64,000 bases of DNA from JBGTLU01 sp041743935 (GCA_041743935.1 JBGTLU010000005.1:1-64000), one strand, 5' to 3'; shown: positions 33,938 to 43,651, counted from the stretch's first letter. Notes: a model not told the origin generated them from the letters alone. Numbers and translations: made by a program.

Positions 33938-36367
33938 ATGAGGAAACTAGTTTCCGTAGTAGGTATCATATTATTTTCAACGGGTCTTTTTGCTCAAAAA
34001 AAAACTAGCATTTACGGGTATGTAACAGATAGGGAAGGTGTTCCGCTTGATGGTGTTATCATCAATTTAATAGATTTACAGATATTTACAATTTCAGACT
34101 CTATCGGGTTTTATGAAATAGAAGTTCCTCCGTCGGTTCGTGTAGTTTTACAATATACATTACTAGGTTTCCGCCAATCAGAAAATGGTTTCAGGATTGC
34201 ACCTGAAAGTAGCTATTTCTTTAATAAAATACTTCTTAACACTTCAGTAGACTTAGGCGTTGTTTCTGTTAGAGGCAATAGAACTCGCAATCAGAATACT
34301 ATTAACATCGACCCAAATTTATCTATTTCATTACCAAACGCTTCGGGTAGTTTCGAAGCCATAATAAAAAATCTTCCAGGAGTTTCATCTAATAACGAGC
34401 TAAGTTCTCAGTATTCGGTAAGAGGCGGCAATTTTGATGAGAACTTGGTGTACATAAACGATGTAGAAATTTACAGATCCTTCTTGGTTAGATCAGGACA
34501 GCAGGAAGGATTAAGTTTTATTAACTCCGATTTAGTTAAAAACATACGTTTTTCTTCTGGTGGTTTCGATGCTAAGTATGGAGACAAAATGTCATCTGTC
34601 TTAGACATAACCTACAAAAAACCCGATAAAAATACTTTAACTGCAACAGGTGGTTTTCTAGGATCTTCTATCTCTTTAGAAAAAAGTACAAAAAATAAAA
34701 AATTAGGGATGCTGTTTGGCTTCCGTAATAAGACAAATTTTTTATTATCTACATTAGATACAAAAGGGGATTACTCACCATCAGCAATAGATGTTCAATC
34801 ATTTATTCAGTATTCTCCAAATCGTTTTTGGGATTTTTCAACACTATTAAATTTTAATTCTAATCGGTTTGAACTAGTTCCAAAAAATAGAGAAACCATC
34901 TTTGGTGATTTCTCACAAATACTGCGTTTGAATGTATTTTTTGAAGGTAAAGAACGAAACCAGTTCGAAAACTTTACTGGTGCATTCATAACTACATACA
35001 AACCAACCTCACAACTACAACTTAAGCTTATTACTTCCCAATTTAGAACCATTGAATTCGAGAGTTTTGATATAGAAGGAAGTTATCAATTAGATGAAAT
35101 TGAAAGTAACATAGGGAATGAAAACTTTGGTAACACCAAAAATAATTTAGGGTCTGGTAGCTTTTATGATAGAGCTAGGAACGAATTCGATGCTCAAATT
35201 ACTTCAGTTGAACATAAAGGAGCCTTTAACGACGGAGTAGTACAACTTCTTTGGGGCTTAAAATACCAGTATGAAAATGTATTTGATAAACTAAATGAAT
35301 TACAATTCATAGATTCTACTGGCTTTATCTTGCCTAATAATCAAAATCAAATCATTATTCCTATTGCATATAGAGCAGAAAACACCTTAAAATCAAACAG
35401 ATTTTCAGCCTATATTCAAAACACAATCGATTTTTCAGGGGGTGATATCAGTGTTACAACTGGATTGAGAACTTCCTATTGGGATATCAATAATCAACTG
35501 ACCATAAGCCCACGGGTTAGTTTTGCTTTCAACCCTCGATGGCAAAGAGATATAATTTTCAGGTTTTCTGGAGGCGCTTATCATCAGCCGCCTTTTTACA
35601 GAGAGTTAAGAGGAATTACTGGTAATTTAAATAAGAACACAAAGGCTCAACGGGCTATTCATTTTGTAGGTGGTTTAGATTATAATTTCAAATTTTTAAA
35701 CTCTGATTTTAAATTTTTGGGTGATATTTACTATAAAAAATTAGACAATATTTTACCATACGAAGTGGATAATGTTAGAGTTAGATATTTAGAAAATACC
35801 ATTTCTAAAGGTTATGCTACCGGAATCGACTTAAGAATTAGCGGTGCTTTAGTAAAAGATTTAGAATCAACTTTTAGCCTTTCTGTTCAAAAAACAGAAG
35901 AAGACATAATAGGTGATTTTTTTGATGAATTAGATGAAAATGACAATGTAATTAAAAGGGTTTTTCCGGGTTACATTCCTAGGCCCACAGATCAAAGAGT
36001 TAACTTTGCCATGTTTTTTCAAGATAAATTAGTAAAAAACCCTAGTTATAAAGTACATTTAAATATATTGTTTGGATCTAGGTTGCCTATTGGCCCGCCA
36101 GATTTTGAAAGATATAAAGACACACTTAGAGTGCCAGCATACAGAAGAATAGATATTGGTTTTTCTAAAGATTTTTTACAACAACCAACCATAGAAAACA
36201 AACGAAAATTAAAATCATTGATAGCTTATGCAGAGGTATTTAATTTATTAAACATAAACAATACTATTTCTTATTTATGGTTAAAAGACGTAGACAACAG
36301 GCAATTTGCCATTCCTAATTTTTTAACTGGTAGACAAATTAATATAAAATTGATAGCTAAGTTCTAA
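33938..36367 (+). CDS. TonB-dependent receptor with carboxypeptidase-regulatory-like N domain
   Basis: The 809-residue outer-membrane receptor has a signal peptide (cleavage near GLFAQ, residue ~20). A CarboxypepD_reg-like domain follows at about 24-105 (TSIYGYVTDREGVPLDGVIINL), then the plug (LPNASGSFEAIIKNLPGVSS..., QYSVRGGNFDENLVYINDVEIY) and a 22-strand barrel ending in RQINIKLIAKF with terminal Phe. It imports a substrate using TonB energy. No SusD partner is adjacent, so it is not a classic SusCD pair. It is 5 nt after rpe. The substrate (siderophore, sugar or other) is unknown; the lack of a riboswitch distinguishes it from the BtuB in this window. Confidence 0.93.
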   Translation: MRKLVSVVGIILFSTGLFAQKKTSIYGYVTDREGVPLDGVIINLIDLQIFTISDSIGFYEIEVPPSVRVVLQYTLLGFRQSENGFRIAPESSYFFNKILLNTSVDLGVVSVRGNRTRNQNTINIDPNLSISLPNASGSFEAIIKNLPGVSSNNELSSQYSVRGGNFDENLVYINDVEIYRSFLVRSGQQEGLSFINSDLVKNIRFSSGGFDAKYGDKMSSVLDITYKKPDKNTLTATGGFLGSSISLEKSTKNKKLGMLFGFRNKTNFLLSTLDTKGDYSPSAIDVQSFIQYSPNRFWDFSTLLNFNSNRFELVPKNRETIFGDFSQILRLNVFFEGKERNQFENFTGAFITTYKPTSQLQLKLITSQFRTIEFESFDIEGSYQLDEIESNIGNENFGNTKNNLGSGSFYDRARNEFDAQITSVEHKGAFNDGVVQLLWGLKYQYENVFDKLNELQFIDSTGFILPNNQNQIIIPIAYRAENTLKSNRFSAYIQNTIDFSGGDISVTTGLRTSYWDINNQLTISPRVSFAFNPRWQRDIIFRFSGGAYHQPPFYRELRGITGNLNKNTKAQRAIHFVGGLDYNFKFLNSDFKFLGDIYYKKLDNILPYEVDNVRVRYLENTISKGYATGIDLRISGALVKDLESTFSLSVQKTEEDIIGDFFDELDENDNVIKRVFPGYIPRPTDQRVNFAMFFQDKLVKNPSYKVHLNILFGSRLPIGPPDFERYKDTLRVPAYRRIDIGFSKDFLQQPTIENKRKLKSLIAYAEVFNLLNINNTISYLWLKDVDNRQFAIPNFLTGRQINIKLIAKF

Positions 36368-36376
36368 AAGGCTTTT

Positions 36377-36384
36377 TAACTTTG
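36377..36384 (+). promoter_or_regulatory. -7 promoter element of serC
   Basis: TAACTTTG matches TAnnTTTG, 17 nt before the serC ATG. It indicates that serC-serA-DUF1015 is transcribed separately from the receptor gene. Confidence 0.5.
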
Positions 36385-36401
36385 TAAACAAACCCCTAAA
36401 A

Positions 36402-37469
36402 ATGAAACATAACTTTGGAGCCGGACCTGGCATTTTACCTCAAGAAGTACTTCAAGAAGCGAGTAATTCTATTTTAAATTTTAATGGAATTGGATTGTCT
36501 CTTTTAGAAATCTCTCACCGTACCACCGAGTTTGAAGCGGTTGTGGATGAAGCATGTTCTTTAGTAAAAGAATTATTGAATTTAAACGATAGTTATTCTG
36601 TACTTTTTTTGCAAGGTGGGGCTAGTCTGCAATTTGCAATGGTACCCTATAATTTATTAGATGCAGATGAAAATGCTTCCTATTTAGATACAGGTGTATG
36701 GGCAAATAAAGCTATAAAAGAGGCCAAATTATTTGGCAATGTTAATGTGGTAGCTTCTTCTAAAGAGTCAAATTATTCACATATTCCTGTAGATTACAAA
36801 ATACCTTCGGATTCAAAATATTTTCATATAACCTCAAATAACACTATTTATGGTACACAACTACAAAAATTTCCTTCCGTTTCGGTGCCACTAGTATGTG
36901 ATATGTCTTCCGATATATTTAGCAGAGAAATTGATGCTAACCTGTTTGATTTGATCTATGCTGGTGCACAAAAAAATATGGGCCCAGCAGGTGCTACATT
37001 AATCATCGTTAAAAATGATATTCTTGGAAAAGTAAATAGAAAAATTCCCTCTATGTTAGATTATAAAGTACACATAGAAGGGGGCTCCATGTACAATACT
37101 CCTCCAGTTTTTGCTTTGTATGTGTCCATGCTTACACTTCGTTGGGTAAAATCACAAGGTGGTATAAAAGCAGTAGAAAAGATAAATAATGAGAAAGCTG
37201 CAATATTATATGCAGAAATTGATAGAAATACTTTATTTAAAGGCACCTGTGCTACAGAAGATCGCTCCAGAATGAATGTTTGTTTTGTAATGAATAAACC
37301 AGAACAGGAGAAAGATTTTCTAGCATTTGCGGAGAAAAATAATTGCATCGGACTGAAAGGACATAGAAGTGTTGGGGGATTCCGAGCTTCCATTTATAAT
37401 GCACTACCATTAAGCAGTGTTCAACACTTAGTAAATGTGATGCAACAATTTGAAAAATTACACGCCTAA
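36402..37469 (+). CDS. serC: phosphoserine aminotransferase
   Basis: The 355-residue fold-I PLP enzyme starts FGAGPGILPQEVLQEA and carries the PLP-binding lysine K191 in GAQKNMGPAGATL. Phosphate contacts are HRTTEF at 39-44 and QGGASLQF at 71-78. It makes phosphoserine from 3-phosphohydroxypyruvate, step two of serine synthesis, and also acts in pyridoxal phosphate synthesis. It is followed 9 nt later by serA. The order serC-serA-DUF1015 recurs in Bacteroidota. Confidence 0.96.
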   Translation: MKHNFGAGPGILPQEVLQEASNSILNFNGIGLSLLEISHRTTEFEAVVDEACSLVKELLNLNDSYSVLFLQGGASLQFAMVPYNLLDADENASYLDTGVWANKAIKEAKLFGNVNVVASSKESNYSHIPVDYKIPSDSKYFHITSNNTIYGTQLQKFPSVSVPLVCDMSSDIFSREIDANLFDLIYAGAQKNMGPAGATLIIVKNDILGKVNRKIPSMLDYKVHIEGGSMYNTPPVFALYVSMLTLRWVKSQGGIKAVEKINNEKAAILYAEIDRNTLFKGTCATEDRSRMNVCFVMNKPEQEKDFLAFAEKNNCIGLKGHRSVGGFRASIYNALPLSSVQHLVNVMQQFEKLHA

Positions 37470-37478
37470 ATAACAATC

Positions 37479-38435
37479 ATGATTAAAATATTAGCAAATG
37501 ATGGCATAGATCCCATTGGAAAAAAATTATTAGAAGATGCCGGATTTTTGGTGGAAACAAATCATATTCCCCAAGGTCAATTAATAGAAGGATTACAAGA
37601 ATATGATGCCATAACCGTTCGTTCTGCTACAAAAGTTCGTAAAGATATTTTAGATAACTGTCCGAATTTAAAATTAATTGGTAGAGGAGGAGTAGGGATG
37701 GATAATATTGATATTGAATATGCAAAAAATAAGGGAGTTGCAGTATTTAATACTCCGGCAGCATCCTCTCTATCCGTAGCAGAATTGGTATTCTCTCATT
37801 TATTCAATGGAGTAAGATTTGTACATGATGCAAATAGAAAAATGCCAATCGATGGAAATACCAAGTTTAACGATTTGAAAAAAGCTTATGCAAAAGGAAT
37901 TGAGTTAAGGGGAAAAACTTTAGGGATAGTAGGTTTTGGACGCATTGGCAGAGAGGTTGCTAAAATAGCTTTTGGATTAGGAATGGATGTAATTGCTTAT
38001 GATATTTTCAATTTCTATCCGGAAGTAGAAGTAAATTTCTCCCAGAATAAATCGCTTACGTTTACTGCTCGTAATTCAAATTTACAAGATTTACTTGCCT
38101 CATCCGACTTTGTTACTATTCACATTCCTGCCACTAATGATGGTAAACCAGTGATAGGATCATCAGAGTTAGAATGGATGAAATCTGGTGCAGGTATTAT
38201 TAACTGTTCAAGAGGTGGTGTTATAGATGAAAAAGCACTATTAGATGCTCTAAACTCCGATAAATTAGCTTTTGCTGGATTAGATGTCTTTGAAAATGAA
38301 CCAAACCCAAGTTCAGATATATTACATCATCCAAAAATATCTTTAACACCTCATATTGGAGCTTCAACAAACGAAGCCCAAGAAAGAATTGGAACTGAAT
38401 TAGCAGGGTTAATAATCGATTTTTTTAAGAAATAA
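37479..38435 (+). CDS. serA: D-3-phosphoglycerate dehydrogenase (short form)
   Basis: The 318-residue D-2-hydroxyacid dehydrogenase has a Rossmann motif GIVGFGRIGREVAKI, catalytic Arg in INCSRGGVIDE, Glu in DVFENEP, and His in LTPHIGAST. It lacks the C-terminal ACT domain of E. coli SerA, so serine feedback through that domain is absent. Position directly after serC identifies it as the first serine-pathway enzyme rather than another 2-hydroxyacid dehydrogenase. Its stop overlaps the DUF1015 start by 1 nt (TAATG). Confidence 0.93.
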   Translation: MIKILANDGIDPIGKKLLEDAGFLVETNHIPQGQLIEGLQEYDAITVRSATKVRKDILDNCPNLKLIGRGGVGMDNIDIEYAKNKGVAVFNTPAASSLSVAELVFSHLFNGVRFVHDANRKMPIDGNTKFNDLKKAYAKGIELRGKTLGIVGFGRIGREVAKIAFGLGMDVIAYDIFNFYPEVEVNFSQNKSLTFTARNSNLQDLLASSDFVTIHIPATNDGKPVIGSSELEWMKSGAGIINCSRGGVIDEKALLDALNSDKLAFAGLDVFENEPNPSSDILHHPKISLTPHIGASTNEAQERIGTELAGLIIDFFKK

Positions 38436-39673
38436 TGCCTACTATTAAAGCATTTAGAGGAATAAGACCGGATGCTAAACATGTTCAGGATGTAATTGCT
38501 AAACCGGTGGAAACACCATTTCATGAATCTGTTAAAATTCAATTAAGAAATAACTCTAAATCCATTTTGCATTTGGTAGATCCAGAATTAGAAAATACAT
38601 TTTTAAGAGGATCTAAGCAAGAACTAATTCACAAAAAAATCACGGAGAACCTACAAGGTTTTATAGAAAACGGAATACTTATTAGAGAAAATTCTCCAGC
38701 TATTTATGTATATCGTTTAACTAAAAATAATATTAGCCAAATCGGTATTTGGACCATCACCCTTATTGATGATTACATAAATAACAATATAAAAAAGCAC
38801 GAACATACCAGAGCAGACAGAGAAAGAAATCTAGCAGAATATTTGCAGCATACCGGTATAGATGCAAATCCAGTACTTGTTACATATCCTAGCGATGAAA
38901 TTTTAAATTACAAGCTACAAAAAACCTGCTCAGAGAAACCATCCTTTGAATTTAAGGTAGATAATTCTAATCATCAATTATGGGCAGTTACAGAGCCAAA
39001 GGATATAAAAATTTATGTAGATAGGTTTGCTGAAATGCCCTATGCATATATTGCAGATGGGCATCATCGTGCTGCCGCTTTTTCCATGTTGGGCATAGAA
39101 AGAAGAAAAAATAATCTCCGTCACAAGGGAACCGAAGAGTATAATTTCTTCTCATCCATTTATTTTTCGTCTGAACAATTACAGATTTTAACCTTTCATC
39201 GGTTGGTGAAAGATTTAAATGGATTATCGGAAAAGGATTTTCTAGATAGATTAACCTCAATTGGTGTTGTAAGCGAATCGGTAGCGGATGTAATTCCCAC
39301 TAAAAAAAATGAATTTGGCGTTTATTTAAACAGTAAATGGTATAAATTAAACATCCATCCAGATAAGATAAATTATAATGATCCGGTTAAACAATTAGAT
39401 GTTAGTTTGTTACAAACATTAATTCTACAAGATATTTTAGCAATAACAGATCCCAGAACGGATAAACGAATTGATTTTATGGGAGATGTTTTAGGAATCG
39501 AAAAATTTAAAGCGAAAATTGATACAAGTGAAATGACCGTAGGATTTACGGTTCATCCTACATCAATAGAGGAATTGTTTGCTGTTGCAGACGAGGGAGA
39601 AGTAATGCCACCAAAATCTACTCGGTTTGAACCAAAATTACATCTAGGTATTGTTATACATAATATAGATTAG
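38435..39673 (+). CDS. DUF1015 family protein in the serine operon
   Basis: The 412-residue protein is of the DUF1015 family, with function not firmly established. Conserved family features include the N-terminal KAFRGIRPDAKHVQDVIAKP, KKHEHTRADRERN at 120-132 and the strongly conserved DGHHR at 208-212 (ADGHHRAAAF). The last resembles the DGHHR loop seen in ParB-like/sulfiredoxin-type folds, which include the archaeal serine kinase SerK. It is translationally coupled to serA (1-nt overlap), so it should act on serine or phosphoserine or on the pathway's control. That is inference. It overlaps the stop of the small reverse-strand gene by 4 nt. Confidence 0.85.
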   Translation: MPTIKAFRGIRPDAKHVQDVIAKPVETPFHESVKIQLRNNSKSILHLVDPELENTFLRGSKQELIHKKITENLQGFIENGILIRENSPAIYVYRLTKNNISQIGIWTITLIDDYINNNIKKHEHTRADRERNLAEYLQHTGIDANPVLVTYPSDEILNYKLQKTCSEKPSFEFKVDNSNHQLWAVTEPKDIKIYVDRFAEMPYAYIADGHHRAAAFSMLGIERRKNNLRHKGTEEYNFFSSIYFSSEQLQILTFHRLVKDLNGLSEKDFLDRLTSIGVVSESVADVIPTKKNEFGVYLNSKWYKLNIHPDKINYNDPVKQLDVSLLQTLILQDILAITDPRTDKRIDFMGDVLGIEKFKAKIDTSEMTVGFTVHPTSIEELFAVADEGEVMPPKSTRFEPKLHLGIVIHNID

Positions 39674-39813
39674 TCTAATATTTTACATAGTACCCAATAT
39701 CTATATCCCACAATTGCCTTTTCCCAGGTTTTTAATTTTGTTAAATCTTTATGAATCATGCTTGGCAAAACCCATTTGTTTAATTGATTAAGTATTTTAT
39801 AGAGTACTATCAT
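39670..39813 (-). CDS. conserved 47-residue basic micro-protein
   Basis: This short gene reads from ATG 39813 to TAA 39670. It is basic with aromatic residues (Trp14, Trp30, Tyr37, Tyr39, Trp40), and the conserved-looking segment LKTWEKAIVGYRYWVLCKILD covers the last 21 residues (split here: KTWEKAIVGYRYWV). Its pattern, KILNQLNKWVLPS then a Lys/Leu-rich helix then AI-G-RYWV ending in ALD/ILD, recalls ~50-residue proteins that occur widely in Bacteroidota, sometimes mislabelled SsrA-binding. Codon use fits the neighbours. It overlaps the DUF1015 stop by 4 nt in the opposite direction. Function unknown; recognition is from memory and not searched. Confidence 0.7.
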   Translation of the reverse strand: MIVLYKILNQLNKWVLPSMIHKDLTKLKTWEKAIVGYRYWVLCKILD

Positions 39814-39856
39814 CGTGCACAATTTTACAAAATTTAATTTATATGAAATACATTAA

Positions 39857-39890
39857 AAGTATATAATTAATATTATGTTAAGTATATAAT
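39857..39890. repeat. two copies of AAGTATATAAT, 23 nt apart
   Basis: Direct repeats are at 39857-39867 and 39880-39890 in the A/T-rich spacer upstream of the small reverse-strand gene. They could be chance in such A/T-rich sequence or a binding site. Confidence 0.35.
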
Positions 39891-39898
39891 ACTAAAAG

Positions 39899-39925
39899 AA
39901 AGGGAAATTATGTATACTTCCCTTT
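39899..39925 (-). terminator. terminator of the TPR gene
   Basis: AAAGGGAA (39899-39906) and TTCCCTTT (39918-39925) pair with an 11-nt loop. On the reverse strand CTTTTAG follows, a modest T-run, 6 nt after the TPR stop codon. Confidence 0.6.
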
Positions 39926-39931
39926 TAATAA

Positions 39932-41092
39932 TTATTTAATAGCGTTTAATAAAGTTCTGTATTGTTCCGCTTTATCATACATTTTTAATCTTGTACATAC
40001 CTCACTCAATGCCATCAAAGTAGATTTTTCTGATGGATCATATTGTAAAGCTTTTTCAAAGTATGGTAATGACTGACGAAATACTTTATTGTACTCCTCT
40101 TCTAGTTTTCTGATTTGTGGTAAAGTTTTAGAGTTAACCGGTAACTTGTTGGTTTCTGTTACCATTTCAACTGCACGATTATAAACCAGTACACCCATAT
40201 TGTAAAGAGCACCTACATTGGTTTCATCTAATTCTAAAGATTTTTTGTATGCTTTTTCTGCATCAGCTAAATTGTTAGTCTTCTCATAAATAATGCCTAG
40301 ATTTAAATAGAGCTCAGAGTCATTTGGATTAAGGTCAATGGCACTTTTTATACTTGATAAAAGTTCATCCGTATTATTCATTTCAACATAATAGCCTATC
40401 TCTAAATCAAGAATATCCGTGTTAGATGGCAATAATTTTCTTCCAAACTTGATAACTTCCAATCTTTTATCATTATCACCAGCCTCTTTGTAAAAAGTTG
40501 CTAGTTGAAAATATACAAAAGGATCTTTGTACGACATTTCCTTTAATTTTTCTAAGGCTTTTAAAGTAACATCCTTTTTCTCTAATCTATTTGCAACCAC
40601 AGCAATATTTAAATAATTGCTAGTATCTGAAGGTAAAAACTCAGAAGAGATTAAGAAGAAATTTAAGGATCCCTCGTAATCATCATTTTGATAAGCTACA
40701 CCACCCCTGTACCCTAAAATATCTGCAATTCTACCAGATAATTCGTCTAGTTCAGCTTCTAAAAATCCTTTACTAGGCCCAGCTGCTTTTGTTTTGGCAT
40801 AATACTCTACTGCAATAGATAATGGATTTAATTCTTTGTACTTATCGGTCGTATCAATACCTAATTCAGTATAAATTTTTGATTTCCAGAAATAAATTTC
40901 TGAATCGATAGGACGCTTAGGATTTTTTTGAAACCTATCAATGGAGATAGTCTCTGCTTTATCAATATTTGTTTTGGCTACATCTAGCTGTGCTATATAA
41001 AAGCTATTTTTAGCGGCAGCAAGCTCTGCAGTTTGTCCATATACAGTTGTAAATAAAAATAATATACTGCTTAATAATACTAATCGTTTCAT
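39932..41092 (-). CDS. secreted tetratricopeptide-repeat protein
   Basis: The 386-residue protein has a signal peptide (MKRLVLLSSILFLFTTVYGQ) and several TPR units. The clearest are at about 185-215 (DPFVYFQLATFYKEAGDNDK), 255-285 (DSELYLNLGIIYEKTNNLADAEKAYKK) and 288-310 (NVGALYNMGVLVYNRAVEM). It ends with another, KALQYDPSEKSTLMALSEVC (~347-366). TPR arrays mediate protein-protein contacts, so it likely scaffolds a periplasmic or outer-membrane complex; the partner is unknown. It lies 48 nt downstream of gyrA on the same strand, and a terminator follows. Confidence 0.85.
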   Translation of the reverse strand: MKRLVLLSSILFLFTTVYGQTAELAAAKNSFYIAQLDVAKTNIDKAETISIDRFQKNPKRPIDSEIYFWKSKIYTELGIDTTDKYKELNPLSIAVEYYAKTKAAGPSKGFLEAELDELSGRIADILGYRGGVAYQNDDYEGSLNFFLISSEFLPSDTSNYLNIAVVANRLEKKDVTLKALEKLKEMSYKDPFVYFQLATFYKEAGDNDKRLEVIKFGRKLLPSNTDILDLEIGYYVEMNNTDELLSSIKSAIDLNPNDSELYLNLGIIYEKTNNLADAEKAYKKSLELDETNVGALYNMGVLVYNRAVEMVTETNKLPVNSKTLPQIRKLEEEYNKVFRQSLPYFEKALQYDPSEKSTLMALSEVCTRLKMYDKAEQYRTLLNAIK

Positions 41093-41140
41093 TGTTTTGA
41101 TGGTTTGTTTATTTAAAATTAAATATTTTTAGTTCAATTT

Positions 41141-43651
41141 TTATGTATTTGTTTCTTCTGTTATTGGGTTGTCATCATTTTCGTCAGATACTATTTCTTC
41201 AATTTTAGCTAAAGATGCAATTTCGTCTCCGTCGTTAAGGCGTATTAATCGTACACCTTGTGTTGCTCTTCCCATTACTCTTAGTTCACTAACTGCCATA
41301 CGTATGGTAATACCCGATTTGTTTATAATCATTAAATCATCGGTATCTTTTACATCTAAAATTGCAATCAAATTACCAGTTTTTTCGGTTACGTTAATGG
41401 TTTTAACCCCTTTACCTCCCCTATTTGTCACTCTGTATTCATCTTCACCGCTTTCAGGATCAACTAGATAAGAACGTTTGCCGTATCCTTTTTCTGAAAC
41501 TACCAATACAGTGGTTTCAGAACTATTTACAGTAATCATGCCAATAACTTCATCGGATGAGTTGGCTAAAGTAATTCCTCTAACCCCTGCAGCTGTTCTA
41601 CCCATCGGGCGTACCGTACTTTCATTAAATCTGATTGCTTTTCCGGATTTTAGTCCCATCAAAATTTCAGAACTCCCATCCGTTAATCTTGCTTCTAATA
41701 ACTGATCTCCTTCATTAATTGTTATGGCATTTATTCCATTTATTCTAGGGCGCGAATAAGCTTCTAATGAAGTTTTCTTGATAGTACCCTTACGAGTACA
41801 CATGATAATGAAATTTGAATTTAAATATTCTTCGTCCGTAAGATTTTTAACTGTGAATAATGCTTTTACTTTATCGTCTTTAGGAATATTTATAACATTT
41901 TGTATGGCTCTACCTTTAGAAGTACGGCTACCTTCTGGTATTTCCCAAACTTTTAACCAATAACATCTTCCTTGTTCGGTAAAGAAAAGAATGTAATTAT
42001 GTGTTGAGGCAATAAATAGATGTTCAATAAAGTCTTCTTCGCGAGTACTGCCCCCCATAGATCCTCTCCCACCTCTTCCTTGTTTACGATACTCGTCAGC
42101 GGCTGTACGTTTGATATAACCTGCATGAGAAATGGTAATTACCATGTCCTCTTCGTCAATCATATCTTCGTAACTTATATCTCCTTCTGCATGCGTTATG
42201 GAAGTTTTACGATCGTCTCCATATTTTTCTTTTACTTCAGCTAGTTCATCTTTGATGATTTGCATACGAAGAGATTCATCGTTTAGAATGCTTTTCAAGT
42301 ATTCAATTTCTTTCATCAACTCCGTATATTCTTCTTTAATTTTATCTCGCTCTAAGCCGGTTAATCTTTGTAAACGTAATTCAAGAATTGCTTTGGCTTG
42401 TATTTCGGATAATCCGAATTGCGAAATAAGTCCTTCTCTTGCATCATCGGGAGTTTTTGAACTACGAATTAGAGAAATAACGGCATCTAAATTATCTAAT
42501 GCAATTAATAATCCTTCAAGTATGTGTGCACGTTTCTCTGCTTCATTTAATTCAAACTTGGTTCTGCGTGTTACTACATCGTGCCTATGATCAACAAAAT
42601 GATGGATTAAATCTTTAAGATTTAACATCATTGGGCGTCCTTTTACAAGGGCGATATTATTGATACTAAAGGAATTTTGTAATTGAGTGTATTTATACAG
42701 GTTATTTAGTACCACGCTTGCATTTGCATCTCGTTTAATTTCGTAAACAATACGCATTCCCTGACGGTCAGATTCGTCCCTTATATCTGATATTCCTTCT
42801 ATTTTTTTATCGTTTACCAAATCAGCTGTTCGCTCTATCATTAGTGCCTTATTCACCTGGTAAGGTATTTCGGTAACAATTATTCTTTCTCTGCCATTTG
42901 CTAAAGTCTCAATTTCAGCTTTGGCGCGTTGTACAATTCTACCTCTTCCGGTTTCACAAGCTTCTTTGATTCCATCGTATCCGTAAATGATTCCACCAGT
43001 AGGAAAATCTGGCCCTTTTACGAATTTCATCAACTCAGAAATTTCAATCTCTCTATTGTCAATGTATGCTATGGTTGCATCAACAACTTCGGTTAAGTTG
43101 TGTGGAGCCATATTGGTTGCCATACCAACGGCAATTCCTGAAGAACCATTAACTAAAAGATTTGGGATTTTAGCAGGTAAAACAGTTGGTTCATATAAAG
43201 AATCATCAAAATTTAATTGATAATCAATAGTTTCTTTATTTATATCCCCCAGCATTTCTTCAGCTATCTTTTTAAGACGAGCTTCGGTATATCGCATAGC
43301 TGCCGGACTATCTCCATCAACAGAGCCAAAGTTCCCTTGTCCATCTACCATTGGGTAGCGTAATGACCAATTTTGTGCCATACGAACCATGGCATCGTAA
43401 ACGGAACTATCTCCATGTGGGTGATATTTACCCAACACTTCACCGACAATACGAGCTGATTTTTTATGTGCTTTGTTACTTGCTAGGCCTAAATCTAGCA
43501 TACCGTAAAGTACTCTTCTGTGAACGGGTTTCAAGCCGTCTCTTACATCGGGCAAAGCCCTAGAAACTATCACCGACATCGAATAATCGATGTAAGCAGA
43601 TTTCATTTCTTCTTCAATATTTATAGGGATAATTTTATCTCCGTCTTCCAT
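41141..43651 (-). CDS. gyrA: DNA gyrase subunit A
   Basis: The 836-residue protein has its catalytic tyrosine Y121 in AAMRYTEARL. The quinolone-pocket segment HPHGDSSVYDAMVRMAQ (78-92) has Ser82 and Asp86 at the positions corresponding to E. coli Ser83 and Asp87, so no classical resistance change is seen. The breakage-reunion domain is followed by a C-terminal beta-pinwheel, with the GyrA box QGRGGRGSMGG near 529-539 (consistent with DNA wrapping). It ends in an acidic tail. It introduces negative supercoils with GyrB, which is not in the window. ParC is the alternative, but the GyrA box favours GyrA. Confidence 0.96.
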   Translation of the reverse strand: MEDGDKIIPINIEEEMKSAYIDYSMSVIVSRALPDVRDGLKPVHRRVLYGMLDLGLASNKAHKKSARIVGEVLGKYHPHGDSSVYDAMVRMAQNWSLRYPMVDGQGNFGSVDGDSPAAMRYTEARLKKIAEEMLGDINKETIDYQLNFDDSLYEPTVLPAKIPNLLVNGSSGIAVGMATNMAPHNLTEVVDATIAYIDNREIEISELMKFVKGPDFPTGGIIYGYDGIKEACETGRGRIVQRAKAEIETLANGRERIIVTEIPYQVNKALMIERTADLVNDKKIEGISDIRDESDRQGMRIVYEIKRDANASVVLNNLYKYTQLQNSFSINNIALVKGRPMMLNLKDLIHHFVDHRHDVVTRRTKFELNEAEKRAHILEGLLIALDNLDAVISLIRSSKTPDDAREGLISQFGLSEIQAKAILELRLQRLTGLERDKIKEEYTELMKEIEYLKSILNDESLRMQIIKDELAEVKEKYGDDRKTSITHAEGDISYEDMIDEEDMVITISHAGYIKRTAADEYRKQGRGGRGSMGGSTREEDFIEHLFIASTHNYILFFTEQGRCYWLKVWEIPEGSRTSKGRAIQNVINIPKDDKVKALFTVKNLTDEEYLNSNFIIMCTRKGTIKKTSLEAYSRPRINGINAITINEGDQLLEARLTDGSSEILMGLKSGKAIRFNESTVRPMGRTAAGVRGITLANSSDEVIGMITVNSSETTVLVVSEKGYGKRSYLVDPESGEDEYRVTNRGGKGVKTINVTEKTGNLIAILDVKDTDDLMIINKSGITIRMAVSELRVMGRATQGVRLIRLNDGDEIASLAKIEEIVSDENDDNPITEETNT

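Noticed and set aside
41169..43563. Multiple forward-strand frames across gyrA
   Set aside because: All are complementary shadows of the conserved gyrA coding sequence.
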